The notes below the pieces were generated by a model. It was not told the origin of the DNA. It did no database searches and worked only from the letters and a program-made list of their open reading frames with translations. The translations under genes were made by a program, and so were the position numbers. From Pseudomonadota bacterium (lineage in GTDB: Bacteria; Pseudomonadota; Alphaproteobacteria; Sphingomonadales; SMXR01), in assembly GCA_022566215.1 (NCBI GenBank), contig JADFJJ010000007.1, forward strand, positions 1-59,222: a stretch of DNA of 59,222 nt, in the 5' to 3' direction. This document shows, piece after piece, positions 22,863 to 32,932 of this stretch. Position 1 is the stretch's first letter. The number at the start of each line of letters is the position of its first letter.

Positions 22863-23604
22863 ATTGCCTTTAAAACTCCCCTCCTGAGGGATTTGTTGTA
22901 AATCCCCGGTCTTTGGACACCCGCTTCTTCTAAAAGGGCGTCCGGGCATTTCTTATTCGCAAGAAACTGGCTTTATGCTGCTTAATTGTTCATCGTCAGG
23001 TCAGAATTTTCAGGGTTTTCCCGTTAAACCAACCGTTGATAAACTTTTTCCGGTAATTTAGGGCCTGATTGGCGGGTCTGCCTCCAATTTCCCGCAGTAT
23101 GCGCCTTACCCGGCCTCCGGATTTCGTCTTTTAAGCCTTTTCTGAATACCTGTATTTCTTGCTCTCCATAGAAAACGCACTATCCCCCGCGTCTTCCAAA
23201 CCCTTTTCGGTATTATTGGGGGTTGGCCGGAAATTTAGCAGCAGTTTTTTGCCTATTCCCCCGATCTTATGCCAAAAACCCTTGAAAACCAAGGTTTTTC
23301 GCCATTTTTGTTGCCTATGTGATTTGATTCGACACCAAATCAATCCTCTGCAACACCCACAACAGGGATAAGATACCCAGACTATTGGAGCCTGACAATA
23401 GCCCAAAATGAAATATCAGGAAATTTTTTCCGATTGTTATGGCTTTGTGGGGATAGGACATACAAAATCTGGGTCAAGTGTTGTTTGAAAAAAAAATTCC
23501 CGATGGAAAAAATATTTTTTTTGGATCAAATCTACCTATACGCGTACAAAGGGCAGGGCCAATGAAGCCCGTACGTGCGAATCAAATAAAAAAGAAGGAA
23601 AAGT
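22863..23604. other. Long dnaA-rpsT intergenic region; candidate oriC and/or dnaA 5'UTR
   Basis: 742 bp without a convincing ORF; AT-rich run near 23489-23530 (AAAAAAAAATTCCC...AAAAAATATTTTTTTTGG); only degenerate DnaA-box-like 9-mers seen. Confidence 0.35.
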
Positions 23605-23871
23605 CTAAGAAGCCAGTGAATTGATTCGGTGCTCAAGCCTGGAAATCTTCCTCGAGGCGGTGTTGCGGTGGTAAACGCCCTTGGTCACGCCGCGGTCAAT
23701 CTCGGGCCGGGCCGCCTTGAAAGCTTCCAAGGCGGCTTTTTTGTCGCCGGCTTCAATCGCCAGCTCGACCTGCTTGACGTGCGTGCGAATCCGCGAACGG
23801 CGCTTGCGGTTGGCCTCCATACGGCGGTCATTGCTCCGGATACGTTTCTTTGCTTGCGGCGAATTTGCCAT
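23605..23871 (-). CDS. rpsT: 30S ribosomal protein S20
   Basis: [33 protein letters not shown]...[22 protein letters not shown]. Confidence 0.97.
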   Translation of the reverse strand: MANSPQAKKRIRSNDRRMEANRKRRSRIRTHVKQVELAIEAGDKKAALEAFKAARPEIDRGVTKGVYHRNTASRKISRLEHRINSLAS

Positions 23872-23978
23872 GTTTTTACCTTAAGTCCTCAGGTTCAAAT
23901 AAGTCTTTCATTAAGGAAGGGGCTGTATACCGGCCTCTTTGAGCCCGGTCAACACCTTAAAGGTTGGCCCGGCAAAAA

Positions 23979-24755
23979 TTATTTGTTTTTAAAGCGCGGT
24001 GAGCGTTTGTCGATAAAGGCCGCCATCCCCTCTTTTTGATCATCGGTGGCGAACAGCGCATGAAACACCCGGCGTTCATAGCGGATTCCTTCACTCAGCG
24101 ACATTTCGTAAGCGCGGTTGATGGCCTCTTTGGCGACCATGACCGAGGGCAGCGAAAGCGCGGCGATGCCCTTGGCGATCTTGAAGGCTTCATCCTTCAG
24201 GTCTTCCAGCGGGAACACCCGGCTGACCAGCCCGCAGCTTTCCGCCTCAGTGGCATCCATCATGCGCCCGGTCAGGATCATGTCCATGGCTTTTGATTTG
24301 CCGATCAAGCGGGTCAGGCGCTGGGTGCCGCCGGCGCCGGGGATCACCCCCAGCTTGATCTCCGGCTGGCCGAACTTGGCATTGTCGGCCGAGACGATAA
24401 AATCACACATCATCGCCAACTCACACCCGCCGCCCAGCGCATAGCCGGCGACCGCGGCGATAATCGGTTTCCTGACGCGGGTCGCTTCTTCCCAGTTGGC
24501 GGTGATAAAGTCTTCTAAAAAAACATCCATGTAGCCTTTGGCGGCCATTTCCTTGATATCCGCCCCGGCGGCGAAGGCCTTGTCGCTTCCGGTCAGCAAA
24601 ATAGCGCCGATCTCCTGGTCCGCCTCCAGGTCGCGGAGAGCTGCCGTCAGCTCATCCATCATTTCCCCATTGAGGGCGTTCAGCGCTTCGGGCCGGTTCA
24701 GGGTGATAACGCCGACGCGGTCTTTCTTGTCCAGAAGAATAGTTTTGTAAGCCAT
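23979..24755 (-). CDS. Enoyl-CoA hydratase
   Basis: [61 protein letters not shown]. Confidence 0.95.
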   Translation of the reverse strand: MAYKTILLDKKDRVGVITLNRPEALNALNGEMMDELTAALRDLEADQEIGAILLTGSDKAFAAGADIKEMAAKGYMDVFLEDFITANWEEATRVRKPIIAAVAGYALGGGCELAMMCDFIVSADNAKFGQPEIKLGVIPGAGGTQRLTRLIGKSKAMDMILTGRMMDATEAESCGLVSRVFPLEDLKDEAFKIAKGIAALSLPSVMVAKEAINRAYEMSLSEGIRYERRVFHALFATDDQKEGMAAFIDKRSPRFKNK

Positions 24756-24839
24756 GGTCTTTCCTCACACTTTTCCCGGTACGGGTTGCCTTTCCTACCT
24801 CTTGCGGCCGCTCAAGAAAAGGGGTTTTTATAAACCCGC

Positions 24840-25211
24840 TCAGGAAAGGGGCCGCAAACTGACCGTCACCTCAAGCGGTTCGGTATCGGAAAAGGTCAGG
24901 GTCAGGTGTTCCTCATCGCGGGTGTAAACCAATCCATCGCCAGCGTTTTCTCCGATCCACCCAAGTTGAAACAACACCTCCCGGTAAAAGGAAAGCGCCT
25001 GGTCCGGGGTTACGTTTCCCACCAGCAAGGTACGGATGATCCGCCCCTCGGCCTTGTCAAAGATAACCCTGTGGCTGAAATCCTCAACCAGCCCCTCCAT
25101 TACCGGAATCCCGCTTAGGTCTTCCAGGCCCGGATCATCCTGGGCCAGCGCACCGGGGGCCAGGCAAAGGACAAAACCCATAAACAGGGCTTTTAGGGAA
25201 AGTTTAATCAT
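24840..25211 (-). CDS. Small secreted protein of unknown function
   Basis: Signal peptide MIKLSLKALFMGFVLCLAPGALAQ; about 100 aa mature region. Confidence 0.65.
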   Translation of the reverse strand: MIKLSLKALFMGFVLCLAPGALAQDDPGLEDLSGIPVMEGLVEDFSHRVIFDKAEGRIIRTLLVGNVTPDQALSFYREVLFQLGWIGENAGDGLVYTRDEEHLTLTFSDTEPLEVTVSLRPLS

Positions 25212-25266
25212 GAGCCCATCTTATCAGGTGAGGGAGCGGTTTAAAAGCATCTCAAGGATCAAAAGC

Positions 25267-26106
25267 TTATTTCTGGCAGCGCGGGCAGTAAAAGGTCGAA
25301 CGCGCGCCCTGGACGATGCGCCGGATGGTTCCCCGGCAGGATTTTTTCCGGCACGCTTCCCCGGCGCGGCCGTAGACATCAAAGCGGTGCTGGAAATATC
25401 CCAGCCCGCCATCGATATGAACATAATCCTTCAGCGATGAGCCGCCGGATTGCAGGGCCTCGCCCAGAACCGCGCGGATGGTCCGGCTCAAGCCTTCAAC
25501 CCGGGCCAGGGAGATCGCCCCGGCCCGCCTCCCGGGATGGATGCCGGCGCGGTAAAGGGCTTCCGAGACATATATATTGCCCAGCCCGGCCACCACCTTT
25601 TGGTCCAGCAGCGCCTGTTTGATATTTACCGATCTGCCCGCCAGGGCGGCCTTGAGCACCGGGCCGTTAAACGAATTGGAAAGCGGTTCGGCCCCAAGGT
25701 GCGCCAATAAAGGATGCTGGTCCAGCTCATCGGTTTTGGCGAAGGTCACCAGCCCAAAGCGCCGGGGGTCGCGGTATGTGAGCCTGATTCCCGCTTCGGT
25801 CTCGATCACAAAATGCTCATGCTTTTCCGGCTTGAAGGGGGTCCTGGAATCCAGCCTGGAAATTAAAACCTGGCCGCTCATGCCAAGGTGCAGCAACAGC
25901 GACCAGCCGTTGTCGATATCCATCACGATGTATTTGGCCCGGCGCCGCAGGGCCTCGATCTTCCGGCCTGTCAGGCGCGTGCTGAATTCCTTCGGGATGG
26001 GAATCCGGAGCTTCGGGCTGAAAGTTTTGGCCAACCGCACCCGTTTGCCTTCCAGATGGGGCAGCAGGCCAAGGCGGATGGTTTCAACTTCGGGCAATTC
26101 GGGCAT
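25267..26106 (-). CDS. mutM: Formamidopyrimidine-DNA glycosylase
   Basis: MPELPEVETIRLGL start; C-terminal zinc finger C..C...YCPRCQK. Confidence 0.97.
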   Translation of the reverse strand: MPELPEVETIRLGLLPHLEGKRVRLAKTFSPKLRIPIPKEFSTRLTGRKIEALRRRAKYIVMDIDNGWSLLLHLGMSGQVLISRLDSRTPFKPEKHEHFVIETEAGIRLTYRDPRRFGLVTFAKTDELDQHPLLAHLGAEPLSNSFNGPVLKAALAGRSVNIKQALLDQKVVAGLGNIYVSEALYRAGIHPGRRAGAISLARVEGLSRTIRAVLGEALQSGGSSLKDYVHIDGGLGYFQHRFDVYGRAGEACRKKSCRGTIRRIVQGARSTFYCPRCQK

Positions 26107-26182
26107 GGTAATTCTCAAAAGCGGCTGGAATAGTCCAACCCGCTGGGTTAAGGTTCGGCCACACTCTAGCAAGGGTTACAGG

Positions 26183-26974
26183 ATGGCTGCCAAAAAAAAA
26201 TTAAAACCCCGGCAAACCGGGACGGGCCAGGATCATTTCGGCTTCCAGCCGGTGGCGGAAGGAGACCGCCAGGCGCGGGTCAATACGGTATTTGATTCGG
26301 TCGCAGCAAAGTATGACCTGATGAATGATGCCATGTCGGGCGGCCTGCACCGGCTGTGGAAGGCGCACCTGATCAACCGCCTGAGGCCTGGAAAGGGAAT
26401 GCGGCTTTTGGACTTGGCCGGGGGGACCGGGGATATCGCGTTCCGGTTCCTTAATGCCGTGGGAGAGCTTGAAGAGGGGGCGGTTCCGGTCACGGTTTGC
26501 GACATCAACCCCAACATGCTGGAGGTCGGCCGCGGCCGGGCGCTGGATAAGGGGTACCTCAGGGAGATTGAATGGCTCACCGGCAACGCCGAGGATTTGC
26601 CCCTCAAGGATGAAACTTTCGATGCCGTCACCATTGCCTTTGGCATCAGGAACGTAACCAATCTCGAAAAAGCGATTAAAGAGGCTCACCGGGTCCTGAA
26701 GCCAGGGGGGAGGTACCTGGTGATGGAATTTTCCTCTGGCCAGGCGCCGTTGATCCGGGATGTTTATGACTGGTATTCCTTTAATGTTATCCCGAAAATA
26801 GGCAAGGCCATCACCGGCGATGAAGCAGCGTATGAATACCTGGTGGAAAGCATCCGCAAATTTCCGCGCCCGAAGGTTTTTGCAAAATTGATGTCTGATG
26901 CCGGGTTTGTGCGGGTCGCCATGGACCAGCTGGCGGGCGGGATTGTTACCCTCTATCGCGGCTGGAAAATTTAG
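26183..26974 (+). CDS. ubiE: Ubiquinone/menaquinone C-methyltransferase
   Basis: VFDSVAAKYDLMNDAMSGGLHRLWK, LDLAGGTGDIAF; start at 26183 inside a longer track ORF. Confidence 0.96.
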   Translation: MAAKKKLKPRQTGTGQDHFGFQPVAEGDRQARVNTVFDSVAAKYDLMNDAMSGGLHRLWKAHLINRLRPGKGMRLLDLAGGTGDIAFRFLNAVGELEEGAVPVTVCDINPNMLEVGRGRALDKGYLREIEWLTGNAEDLPLKDETFDAVTIAFGIRNVTNLEKAIKEAHRVLKPGGRYLVMEFSSGQAPLIRDVYDWYSFNVIPKIGKAITGDEAAYEYLVESIRKFPRPKVFAKLMSDAGFVRVAMDQLAGGIVTLYRGWKI

Positions 26975-26980
26975 GGGGGG

Positions 26981-28432
26981 GTGATGTCGGGTTTCAAAAA
27001 CGCCTCCCGGTTCCTGAAAGTCGGCTGGATTCTGGCCCGTTTTGATGCGCTCTATTTCCTGAAAGGGAAACGCACCCGCCTGACCGCGCTTCATATTTGC
27101 ATCCGCGTATTATTGGCCCTGGTGCCAGTGCGGCGCGATCTCAAATCCCTCGCCCCGGGAGAGCGGCTGGCCAAGGCATTGCAGCATTTGGGGCCCGCCT
27201 ACATCAAGCTGGGCCAGACCTTCGCCACCCGCGCCGACCTGATCGGGGAGGAGGCGGCGGGACACTTGAGATTATTGCAGGACCGTCTTCCCAGCGTTCC
27301 TACGGAAGAGATCATTGCCGCCATCGAGGACGACCAGGGCCAGAAGATCGACCAGCTTTTTTCCCATTTTGACCCGGTCCCGGCGGCCGCCGCCTCAATC
27401 GCCCAGGTGCATTTCGCGGTCACCCCGGACGGCCGTGAAGTGGCGGTCAAGGTGCTTCGCCCGGGCATTGAGGAGGCGATGCGCCGCGATATTGAAAGTT
27501 TTTTCTGGCTGGCCGGAGTGTTCGAGAGGTACATGCGCCGCGCCCGGCGGCTGAGGCCGGTCGAGATTGTCCGGACCCTGAGCGAAACCGTAAAGGCGGA
27601 GTTGGACCTGCGCATGGAGGCCAGCGCCGCTTCAGAGCTGAAAGACAACATGGCCGGAGAAAAAGGGTACCGGGTGCCAACCATGGACTGGTCCAGGACC
27701 AGCCGCCGGGTGCTGACGATGGACCGCGTATATGGCACGCCGATTTACCAGATAAAGGACAAAAAACTGGCCCGGGAGATCAGCCGGACCGTGCTCCGGG
27801 TTTTTCTGACCCAGGCTTTGCGCGATGGATTTTTTCATGCCGACTTGCACCAGGGCAATTTTTTCGTCGAGGCCGACGGGACGCTGGTGCCGGTGGATTT
27901 CGGCATCATGGGGCGGCTTGACAAGAAAAGCCGCCGTTATCTGGCGGAAATCCTCTGGGGATTTCATACCCGCAATTATTCCCATGTCGCGGATATCCAT
28001 TTTGAAGCCGGGTACGTTGGCGCCGACCAGTCCCGGGCGGCGTTCGCCCAGGCCATGCGGGCCTTGGTCGAGCCGATCATGGACCAGCCCCTGAATCAGG
28101 TCTCGTTCGGCAATCTCCTGATGCAATTGTTCCAGACCACGGAAAAATTTTCGATGCAGACCCAGCCCCAGCTTCTGACCTTGCAGCGCTCCATGATGAT
28201 GGTCGAGGGTCTGGCGCTCAGCCTCGATCAGGATATCAACGTGTGGGAGGTTTCGCGCCCGGTTGTGGCGCATTGGGTCAAGCGCCAGGCGGGCGGCAGT
28301 GGAACGTTCTCAGACCTGTTCGAGCTGATAAAAGCGTTCCTGGCTCTGGTGCCCGGTTTCCTCGAGATCATCAAGGACTTTCTTGAGGGGCTGGTAAAGA
28401 GACCCGCACCACCGGGAAAACCAGCGGCCTAA
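26981..28432 (+). CDS. ubiB: UbiB/ABC1 family protein (ubiquinone biosynthesis)
   Basis: LGPAYIKLGQTFATRADLIG (KxGQ), AAASIAQVHFA, FHADLHQGNFFV; follows ubiE. Confidence 0.95.
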   Translation: MMSGFKNASRFLKVGWILARFDALYFLKGKRTRLTALHICIRVLLALVPVRRDLKSLAPGERLAKALQHLGPAYIKLGQTFATRADLIGEEAAGHLRLLQDRLPSVPTEEIIAAIEDDQGQKIDQLFSHFDPVPAAAASIAQVHFAVTPDGREVAVKVLRPGIEEAMRRDIESFFWLAGVFERYMRRARRLRPVEIVRTLSETVKAELDLRMEASAASELKDNMAGEKGYRVPTMDWSRTSRRVLTMDRVYGTPIYQIKDKKLAREISRTVLRVFLTQALRDGFFHADLHQGNFFVEADGTLVPVDFGIMGRLDKKSRRYLAEILWGFHTRNYSHVADIHFEAGYVGADQSRAAFAQAMRALVEPIMDQPLNQVSFGNLLMQLFQTTEKFSMQTQPQLLTLQRSMMMVEGLALSLDQDINVWEVSRPVVAHWVKRQAGGSGTFSDLFELIKAFLALVPGFLEIIKDFLEGLVKRPAPPGKPAA

Positions 28433-28503
28433 TCACTCTTTAATTTGCTTACCCGTGAACTTATCTGTAAAAGGCCTAAGTCTTGAAAAATTTTGGATAA
28501 ACA

Positions 28504-29715
28504 ATGGCCGAATTGAAAAACAAGCGGATTCTCATGATCATCGGCGGCGGCATTGCCGCTTACAAGGCGCTGGAGCTGATCCGCCGCCTCAAGGACCAGG
28601 GCGCCCGGGTGCGCGCCATCCTGACCGGGGGCGGGGCCCAGTTTATTACCCCCTTGTCGGTGGCCAGCCTGACCGGCGAGAAGGTTTTCAGCGATCTTTT
28701 TTCGCTTACCGATGAAACCGAAATGGGCCATATCCGGCTGTCACGGGAGGCCGACCTGTTGCTGGTGGTTCCGGCGACCGCCAACCTGTTGGCCAAAATG
28801 GCCCACGGCATCGCCGATGACCTGGCCTCCACCACGCTGCTCGCCACCAACAAGCCGGTGATGGCGGCCCCCGCCATGAATGTCGAGATGTGGGCCAAGC
28901 CGTCCACCATGCGCAACATCAGGCAGTTGCGCCAGGACGGCGTGATGATAATCGAACCGGCCGAAGGGGAATTGGCGTGCGGCGAGGTTGGGGTTGGGCG
29001 CCTCCCCGAAGTGGATGTGATTCGCGATCATGTGATCCGGCATTTCAAGGGCCACAAGGGACGCCTCCATGGTCTTCGGGCGCTGGTGACCGCCGGGCCG
29101 ACCCATGAGCCGATCGACCCGGTGCGCTACATCGCCAACCGCTCTTCCGGCAAACAGGGTTACGCCATCGCCGGCGCCTTCGCCCGCTTTGGCGCCGAGA
29201 CAGTGCTGGTTTCCGGACCGACCCATCTTGAAACGCCTCAGGGGGTGGACCGGATTGATGTCGAGACCGCGAGGGAAATGTGGCGCGCGGTCCAGAAAAA
29301 TCTCCCCTATGACGTTGCCGTCTGTTCCGCCGCGGTCAGCGATTGGGGGATCGACCAACAAGCCGGCCAGAAAATCAAGAAAGAAAGCGGCGCCGACCAG
29401 GTCATGACGTTTAAGCAAAACCCGGATATTCTGGCCGACCTTGCGCTCAGCAACCGGCGTCCGCGCCTGGTCATTGGCTTTGCCGCCGAAACCGAAAACC
29501 TGTTGGAAAACGCCCGCGAGAAACGCTTGCGCAAGAACTGCGACTGGATCATCGCCAATGACGTCTCAGCCGCCACCGGAATCATGGGCGGGAATGAAAA
29601 CACCGTTCACGTCATCACCGGGGACGGGGAGGAAGCCTGGCCCAAAGCCAGCAAGGAAGACGTGGCCTTGAGACTGGTGGAGAAAATTGCCGGCCATCTG
29701 GAAAGCAATCCCTGA
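28504..29715 (+). CDS. coaBC: Bifunctional phosphopantothenoylcysteine decarboxylase / phosphopantothenate-cysteine ligase
   Basis: [56 protein letters not shown]. Confidence 0.96.
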   Translation: MAELKNKRILMIIGGGIAAYKALELIRRLKDQGARVRAILTGGGAQFITPLSVASLTGEKVFSDLFSLTDETEMGHIRLSREADLLLVVPATANLLAKMAHGIADDLASTTLLATNKPVMAAPAMNVEMWAKPSTMRNIRQLRQDGVMIIEPAEGELACGEVGVGRLPEVDVIRDHVIRHFKGHKGRLHGLRALVTAGPTHEPIDPVRYIANRSSGKQGYAIAGAFARFGAETVLVSGPTHLETPQGVDRIDVETAREMWRAVQKNLPYDVAVCSAAVSDWGIDQQAGQKIKKESGADQVMTFKQNPDILADLALSNRRPRLVIGFAAETENLLENAREKRLRKNCDWIIANDVSAATGIMGGNENTVHVITGDGEEAWPKASKEDVALRLVEKIAGHLESNP

Positions 29716-30176
29716 TGAGCAATTCGGTGGTTGTCCAGTTTATGCACCTGGCCCATGGCAAGGGCCTGCCGGTCCCCGCTTACGAGACCGGGGCCAGCGC
29801 CGGGATGGACTTGCGCGCGGCAGTGCCGGAGGGGCAGCCGCTGACCCTCCAGAACGGTGACGTGGCGCTGGTTCCAACCGGATTTGCGATGGCGCTGCCG
29901 GTTGGTTTCGAGGCCCAGGTCAGGCCCAGATCGGGCCTCGCCGCCAAGCATTCGGTCACCGTCCTCAATACCCCCGGAACGATCGATGCCGACTACCGTG
30001 GCGAAGTCAAGGTGATCCTTACCAATTTCGGCATCGAGCCTTTTGTCGTGAAGCGCGGCATGCGCATCGCCCAGATGGTGATTGCCCCGGTCACCACGGC
30101 TGACTGGAAGGTGGTTGAAACCCTGCCCGAAACCGAACGCGGAGCCGGCGGCTTCGGCTCCACCGGGAAGACATGA
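29715..30176 (+). CDS. dut: dUTP diphosphatase
   Basis: [33 protein letters not shown]-terminal [10 protein letters not shown]. Confidence 0.97.
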   Translation: MSNSVVVQFMHLAHGKGLPVPAYETGASAGMDLRAAVPEGQPLTLQNGDVALVPTGFAMALPVGFEAQVRPRSGLAAKHSVTVLNTPGTIDADYRGEVKVILTNFGIEPFVVKRGMRIAQMVIAPVTTADWKVVETLPETERGAGGFGSTGKT

Positions 30177-30943
30177 CCCTAAGCAATGAACAGCTGGACC
30201 GCTATGCCCGCCATATCGTGCTCGGCGAGATTGGCGGCGCCGGCCAGCAAAAACTCCTTAAATCAAAAGTTCTGGTGATCGGCGCGGGCGGGCTGGGCTC
30301 GCCCTTGCTGATGTACCTGGCTGCCGCCGGGGTCGGCACTTTGGGCATCGTTGACGATGATACGGTCAGCCTTTCCAACCTGCAGCGCCAGATCATTCAT
30401 GCCACAAAAAACATTAACCGCCCCAAGACGGTTAGCGCCGGCGAGATGATCGCCGCGCTTAACCCCGGGATCGAGGTCATAGCCCACACCGTGCGCCTGA
30501 CCGCGGAAAATGCCGCCGGTCTGGTCCGGGACTATGACCTGGTGGCCGATGGATGCGATAATTTCGAAACCCGCCTGGCGGTCAGCGATGCCTGTCTTGC
30601 GGAAAGGAAAACGCTGGTCTCGGCGGCATTGCAAAAATTTGACGGCCAGCTTTCAACCTTCAAGCCCTATCAGAAAGATAGCGGCGGCAATCCCCTGCCC
30701 TGCTACCGTTGCCTGGTTCCACAGGCACCGCCAGTTCAGGATCTGGCCTGTGCCGAGATCGGCATCCTCGGGGCCAGCGCCGGGGTGATGGGAACCCTGC
30801 AGGGGGTGGAGGTGATCAAGGAGCTTTTGGGGCTGGGGACATCGCTGGCCGGATCGGTTCTGATCTACGACGGCCTGAAAGCGGATTTCAGAAAAGTGCA
30901 GCTGGGTAAAGACCCCGAATGCCCGGGCTGTTCCAAGGCTTGA
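30173..30943 (+). CDS. moeB: HesA/MoeB/ThiF family adenylyltransferase
   Basis: [64 protein letters not shown]. Confidence 0.9.
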   Translation: MTLSNEQLDRYARHIVLGEIGGAGQQKLLKSKVLVIGAGGLGSPLLMYLAAAGVGTLGIVDDDTVSLSNLQRQIIHATKNINRPKTVSAGEMIAALNPGIEVIAHTVRLTAENAAGLVRDYDLVADGCDNFETRLAVSDACLAERKTLVSAALQKFDGQLSTFKPYQKDSGGNPLPCYRCLVPQAPPVQDLACAEIGILGASAGVMGTLQGVEVIKELLGLGTSLAGSVLIYDGLKADFRKVQLGKDPECPGCSKA

Positions 30944-30974
30944 CCCAAGGCAAAACTTGGGTAAAAACCGGATC

Positions 30975-31499
30975 ATGAATAAATTTGGATTTTTAATGAG
31001 CGGTCTCTCATTCGTTCTGGTTTTTTTTGCCGCCGGGCTGGCTTATTCACAGCCGCTGCCCAGGGAAGAGGGTAAATTCGGGGCCAGCGGGCTGCCCCTG
31101 CCAAGGTTCGTTTCCATCTCGGCCAGCAGGGCTAACATGCGCGCGGGGCCGGGAGAGCAGTATCCGATCGCGTGGGTCTATACGCGGGAGCTTTATCCTC
31201 TGGAAATCATTGGCGAATACGATCAATGGCGCCAGGTGCGCGACGTGGACGGGACCGAGGGCTGGATGCACCGGGTTTTGCTTTCCGGCAACCGCACCGC
31301 GCTGGTGGTGCAAGGGACCGCTTCCCTGTTCCGGAAGCCATCGTCAATTGCTCCCCTGGTCGCCCGCCTGGAAGCCGGAGTGGTCGGAGAAGTTCTGGAA
31401 TGTTCGCCCAGCTGGTGCCGCCTTGATATTGACGGCGCCCGGGGCTGGGTCGTCACCAGCGCTCTCTGGGGCACCTTCCAGGGGGAAATTATCAATTAA
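30975..31499 (+). CDS. Secreted SH3-like domain protein
   Basis: Signal peptide MNKFGFLMSGLSFVLVFFAAGLAYS; FVSISASRANMRAGPGEQYPIAWVY. Confidence 0.85.
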   Translation: MNKFGFLMSGLSFVLVFFAAGLAYSQPLPREEGKFGASGLPLPRFVSISASRANMRAGPGEQYPIAWVYTRELYPLEIIGEYDQWRQVRDVDGTEGWMHRVLLSGNRTALVVQGTASLFRKPSSIAPLVARLEAGVVGEVLECSPSWCRLDIDGARGWVVTSALWGTFQGEIIN

Positions 31500-31503
31500 A
31501 AAG

Positions 31504-32901
31504 TCAGTCGCCGGTCAGGATCCGGTCCACCAGTTGCTTGACGGTCGGGATAAACCCGTTTGAATAAAACGGATCCTTGGCGAAATTGAAGCAGTTGTGC
31601 CCGGCGAACATCAGATTGTGCTCGAGGTCGCCGTCGTGGGCGATGTCCTGAAGGGTCTTCTGGATGCAAAAACTTCTCGGGTCGGCCTTGCGGCCGGTGG
31701 AGGTCTTTTCATTGTCGGCCCAGTTGGAAAACCGGCATTGCGAAAGACAGCCCATGCATTCGATCTGGTGCTGCCTGATCTGCGCCTGTTTTTCCGGGGT
31801 GACAAAAATCAGGGTCTGGTCCGGGGTGCGCATGATTGAGGTAAAACCCTGGTGTATCCATATGTTGGCGCGGATCAAATCCCCCTGGGTGACATAGATG
31901 ATATTGCCCTTGCGGTTGATATCCAAGGGCCGGCTGTGATCGCCCACCATGTCGGGGGTATAGGCGATCTGGCGGTCGGAGCGGGCCTGAAGCTCCAGCA
32001 GAAATTCGTTGTGGACGGCTGAGGAATAGAACCCGGTCGGGCTGAAACGGTGCAAAATCACGTCGCCTTCCTTGAGTGTCAGCAGTTTTTGTTTCCATTC
32101 GTCCGAGATCCGGCTTTCCTTGGTAAGCAAAGGACGGGTGCCAAACTGAAAAGCAATCGGGCCCAGCTCCTGGTTGTCGATCCAGTCGGCCCAGTCACGC
32201 AGGTACCAGACCCCGCCGGCCATGATGATTGGAACTTCGTCGACGCCCATTTCGCGCATCTCTTTCCTCAAGAGAGCAACCCGTGGGTAGGGGTCTTGCG
32301 GTTTATCCGGGTCTTCGACATTGGACAGGCCGTTATGGCCGCCGGCCAGCCAGGGATCCTCATAGACAACCGCGCCGAGAAAACTGGCGAATTTTCGGTA
32401 GGCCCGCTTCCACAGAGCCTTGAAGGCGCGTGATGAGGAAATGATCGGGTAGTAATAAACGCCGTAAGAGGCGGAAATTTCCGCCAGTTTATATGGCATG
32501 CCGGCGCCGCAGGTAATCCCATCGACCAGGTGTTTGGTTTTTTCCAGAACCCCCTTCAGGATTCTTTGGGCGCCGCCCATTTCCCACAGAATGTTGACAT
32601 TGAGGCTGCCCAGGCCGTGGCGCAGATCGTGGGCCTTTTGGATCTGGGCGATGGCGCCTTTGATGGAAAAGCTGACCAGTTCCTCATGGCGGTCCCGGCG
32701 GGTCCGGCCATGATAGATTTGCGGGATGATGTTGCCGGCCTTATCGAAGAAATCGGCATTGACCGCGGACACTGTTCCAACCCCGCCGGCGCAAGCCCAC
32801 GCGCCTGAAGAAGCGCCGCTGGTAATGGAAATGCCCTTGCCGCCTTCGATCAGAGGCAGAACTTCCTTGCCGGAAAGTTTTATCGCGTTCAGCGCCTTCA
32901 T
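31504..32901 (-). CDS. 2-nitropropane dioxygenase / nitronate monooxygenase-like flavoprotein
   Basis: SITSGASSGAWACAGGVGTVSAVN, VPIIMAGGVWYLRDW, LGPIAFQFGTRPLLTKES; Cys-rich C-terminal part. Confidence 0.82.
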   Translation of the reverse strand: MKALNAIKLSGKEVLPLIEGGKGISITSGASSGAWACAGGVGTVSAVNADFFDKAGNIIPQIYHGRTRRDRHEELVSFSIKGAIAQIQKAHDLRHGLGSLNVNILWEMGGAQRILKGVLEKTKHLVDGITCGAGMPYKLAEISASYGVYYYPIISSSRAFKALWKRAYRKFASFLGAVVYEDPWLAGGHNGLSNVEDPDKPQDPYPRVALLRKEMREMGVDEVPIIMAGGVWYLRDWADWIDNQELGPIAFQFGTRPLLTKESRISDEWKQKLLTLKEGDVILHRFSPTGFYSSAVHNEFLLELQARSDRQIAYTPDMVGDHSRPLDINRKGNIIYVTQGDLIRANIWIHQGFTSIMRTPDQTLIFVTPEKQAQIRQHQIECMGCLSQCRFSNWADNEKTSTGRKADPRSFCIQKTLQDIAHDGDLEHNLMFAGHNCFNFAKDPFYSNGFIPTVKQLVDRILTGD

Positions 32902-32932
32902 GCGGCTATCACCCCTTATCCGCCTGTCTCTT

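Noticed and set aside
21393-22901. 502 aa plus-strand ORF
   Set aside because: Antisense to dnaA; shadow ORF.
25577-26182. N-terminal ~200 aa of the 465 aa plus ORF ending at 26974, as a fusion to UbiE
   Set aside because: This part is antisense to mutM; UbiE begins at ATG 26183.
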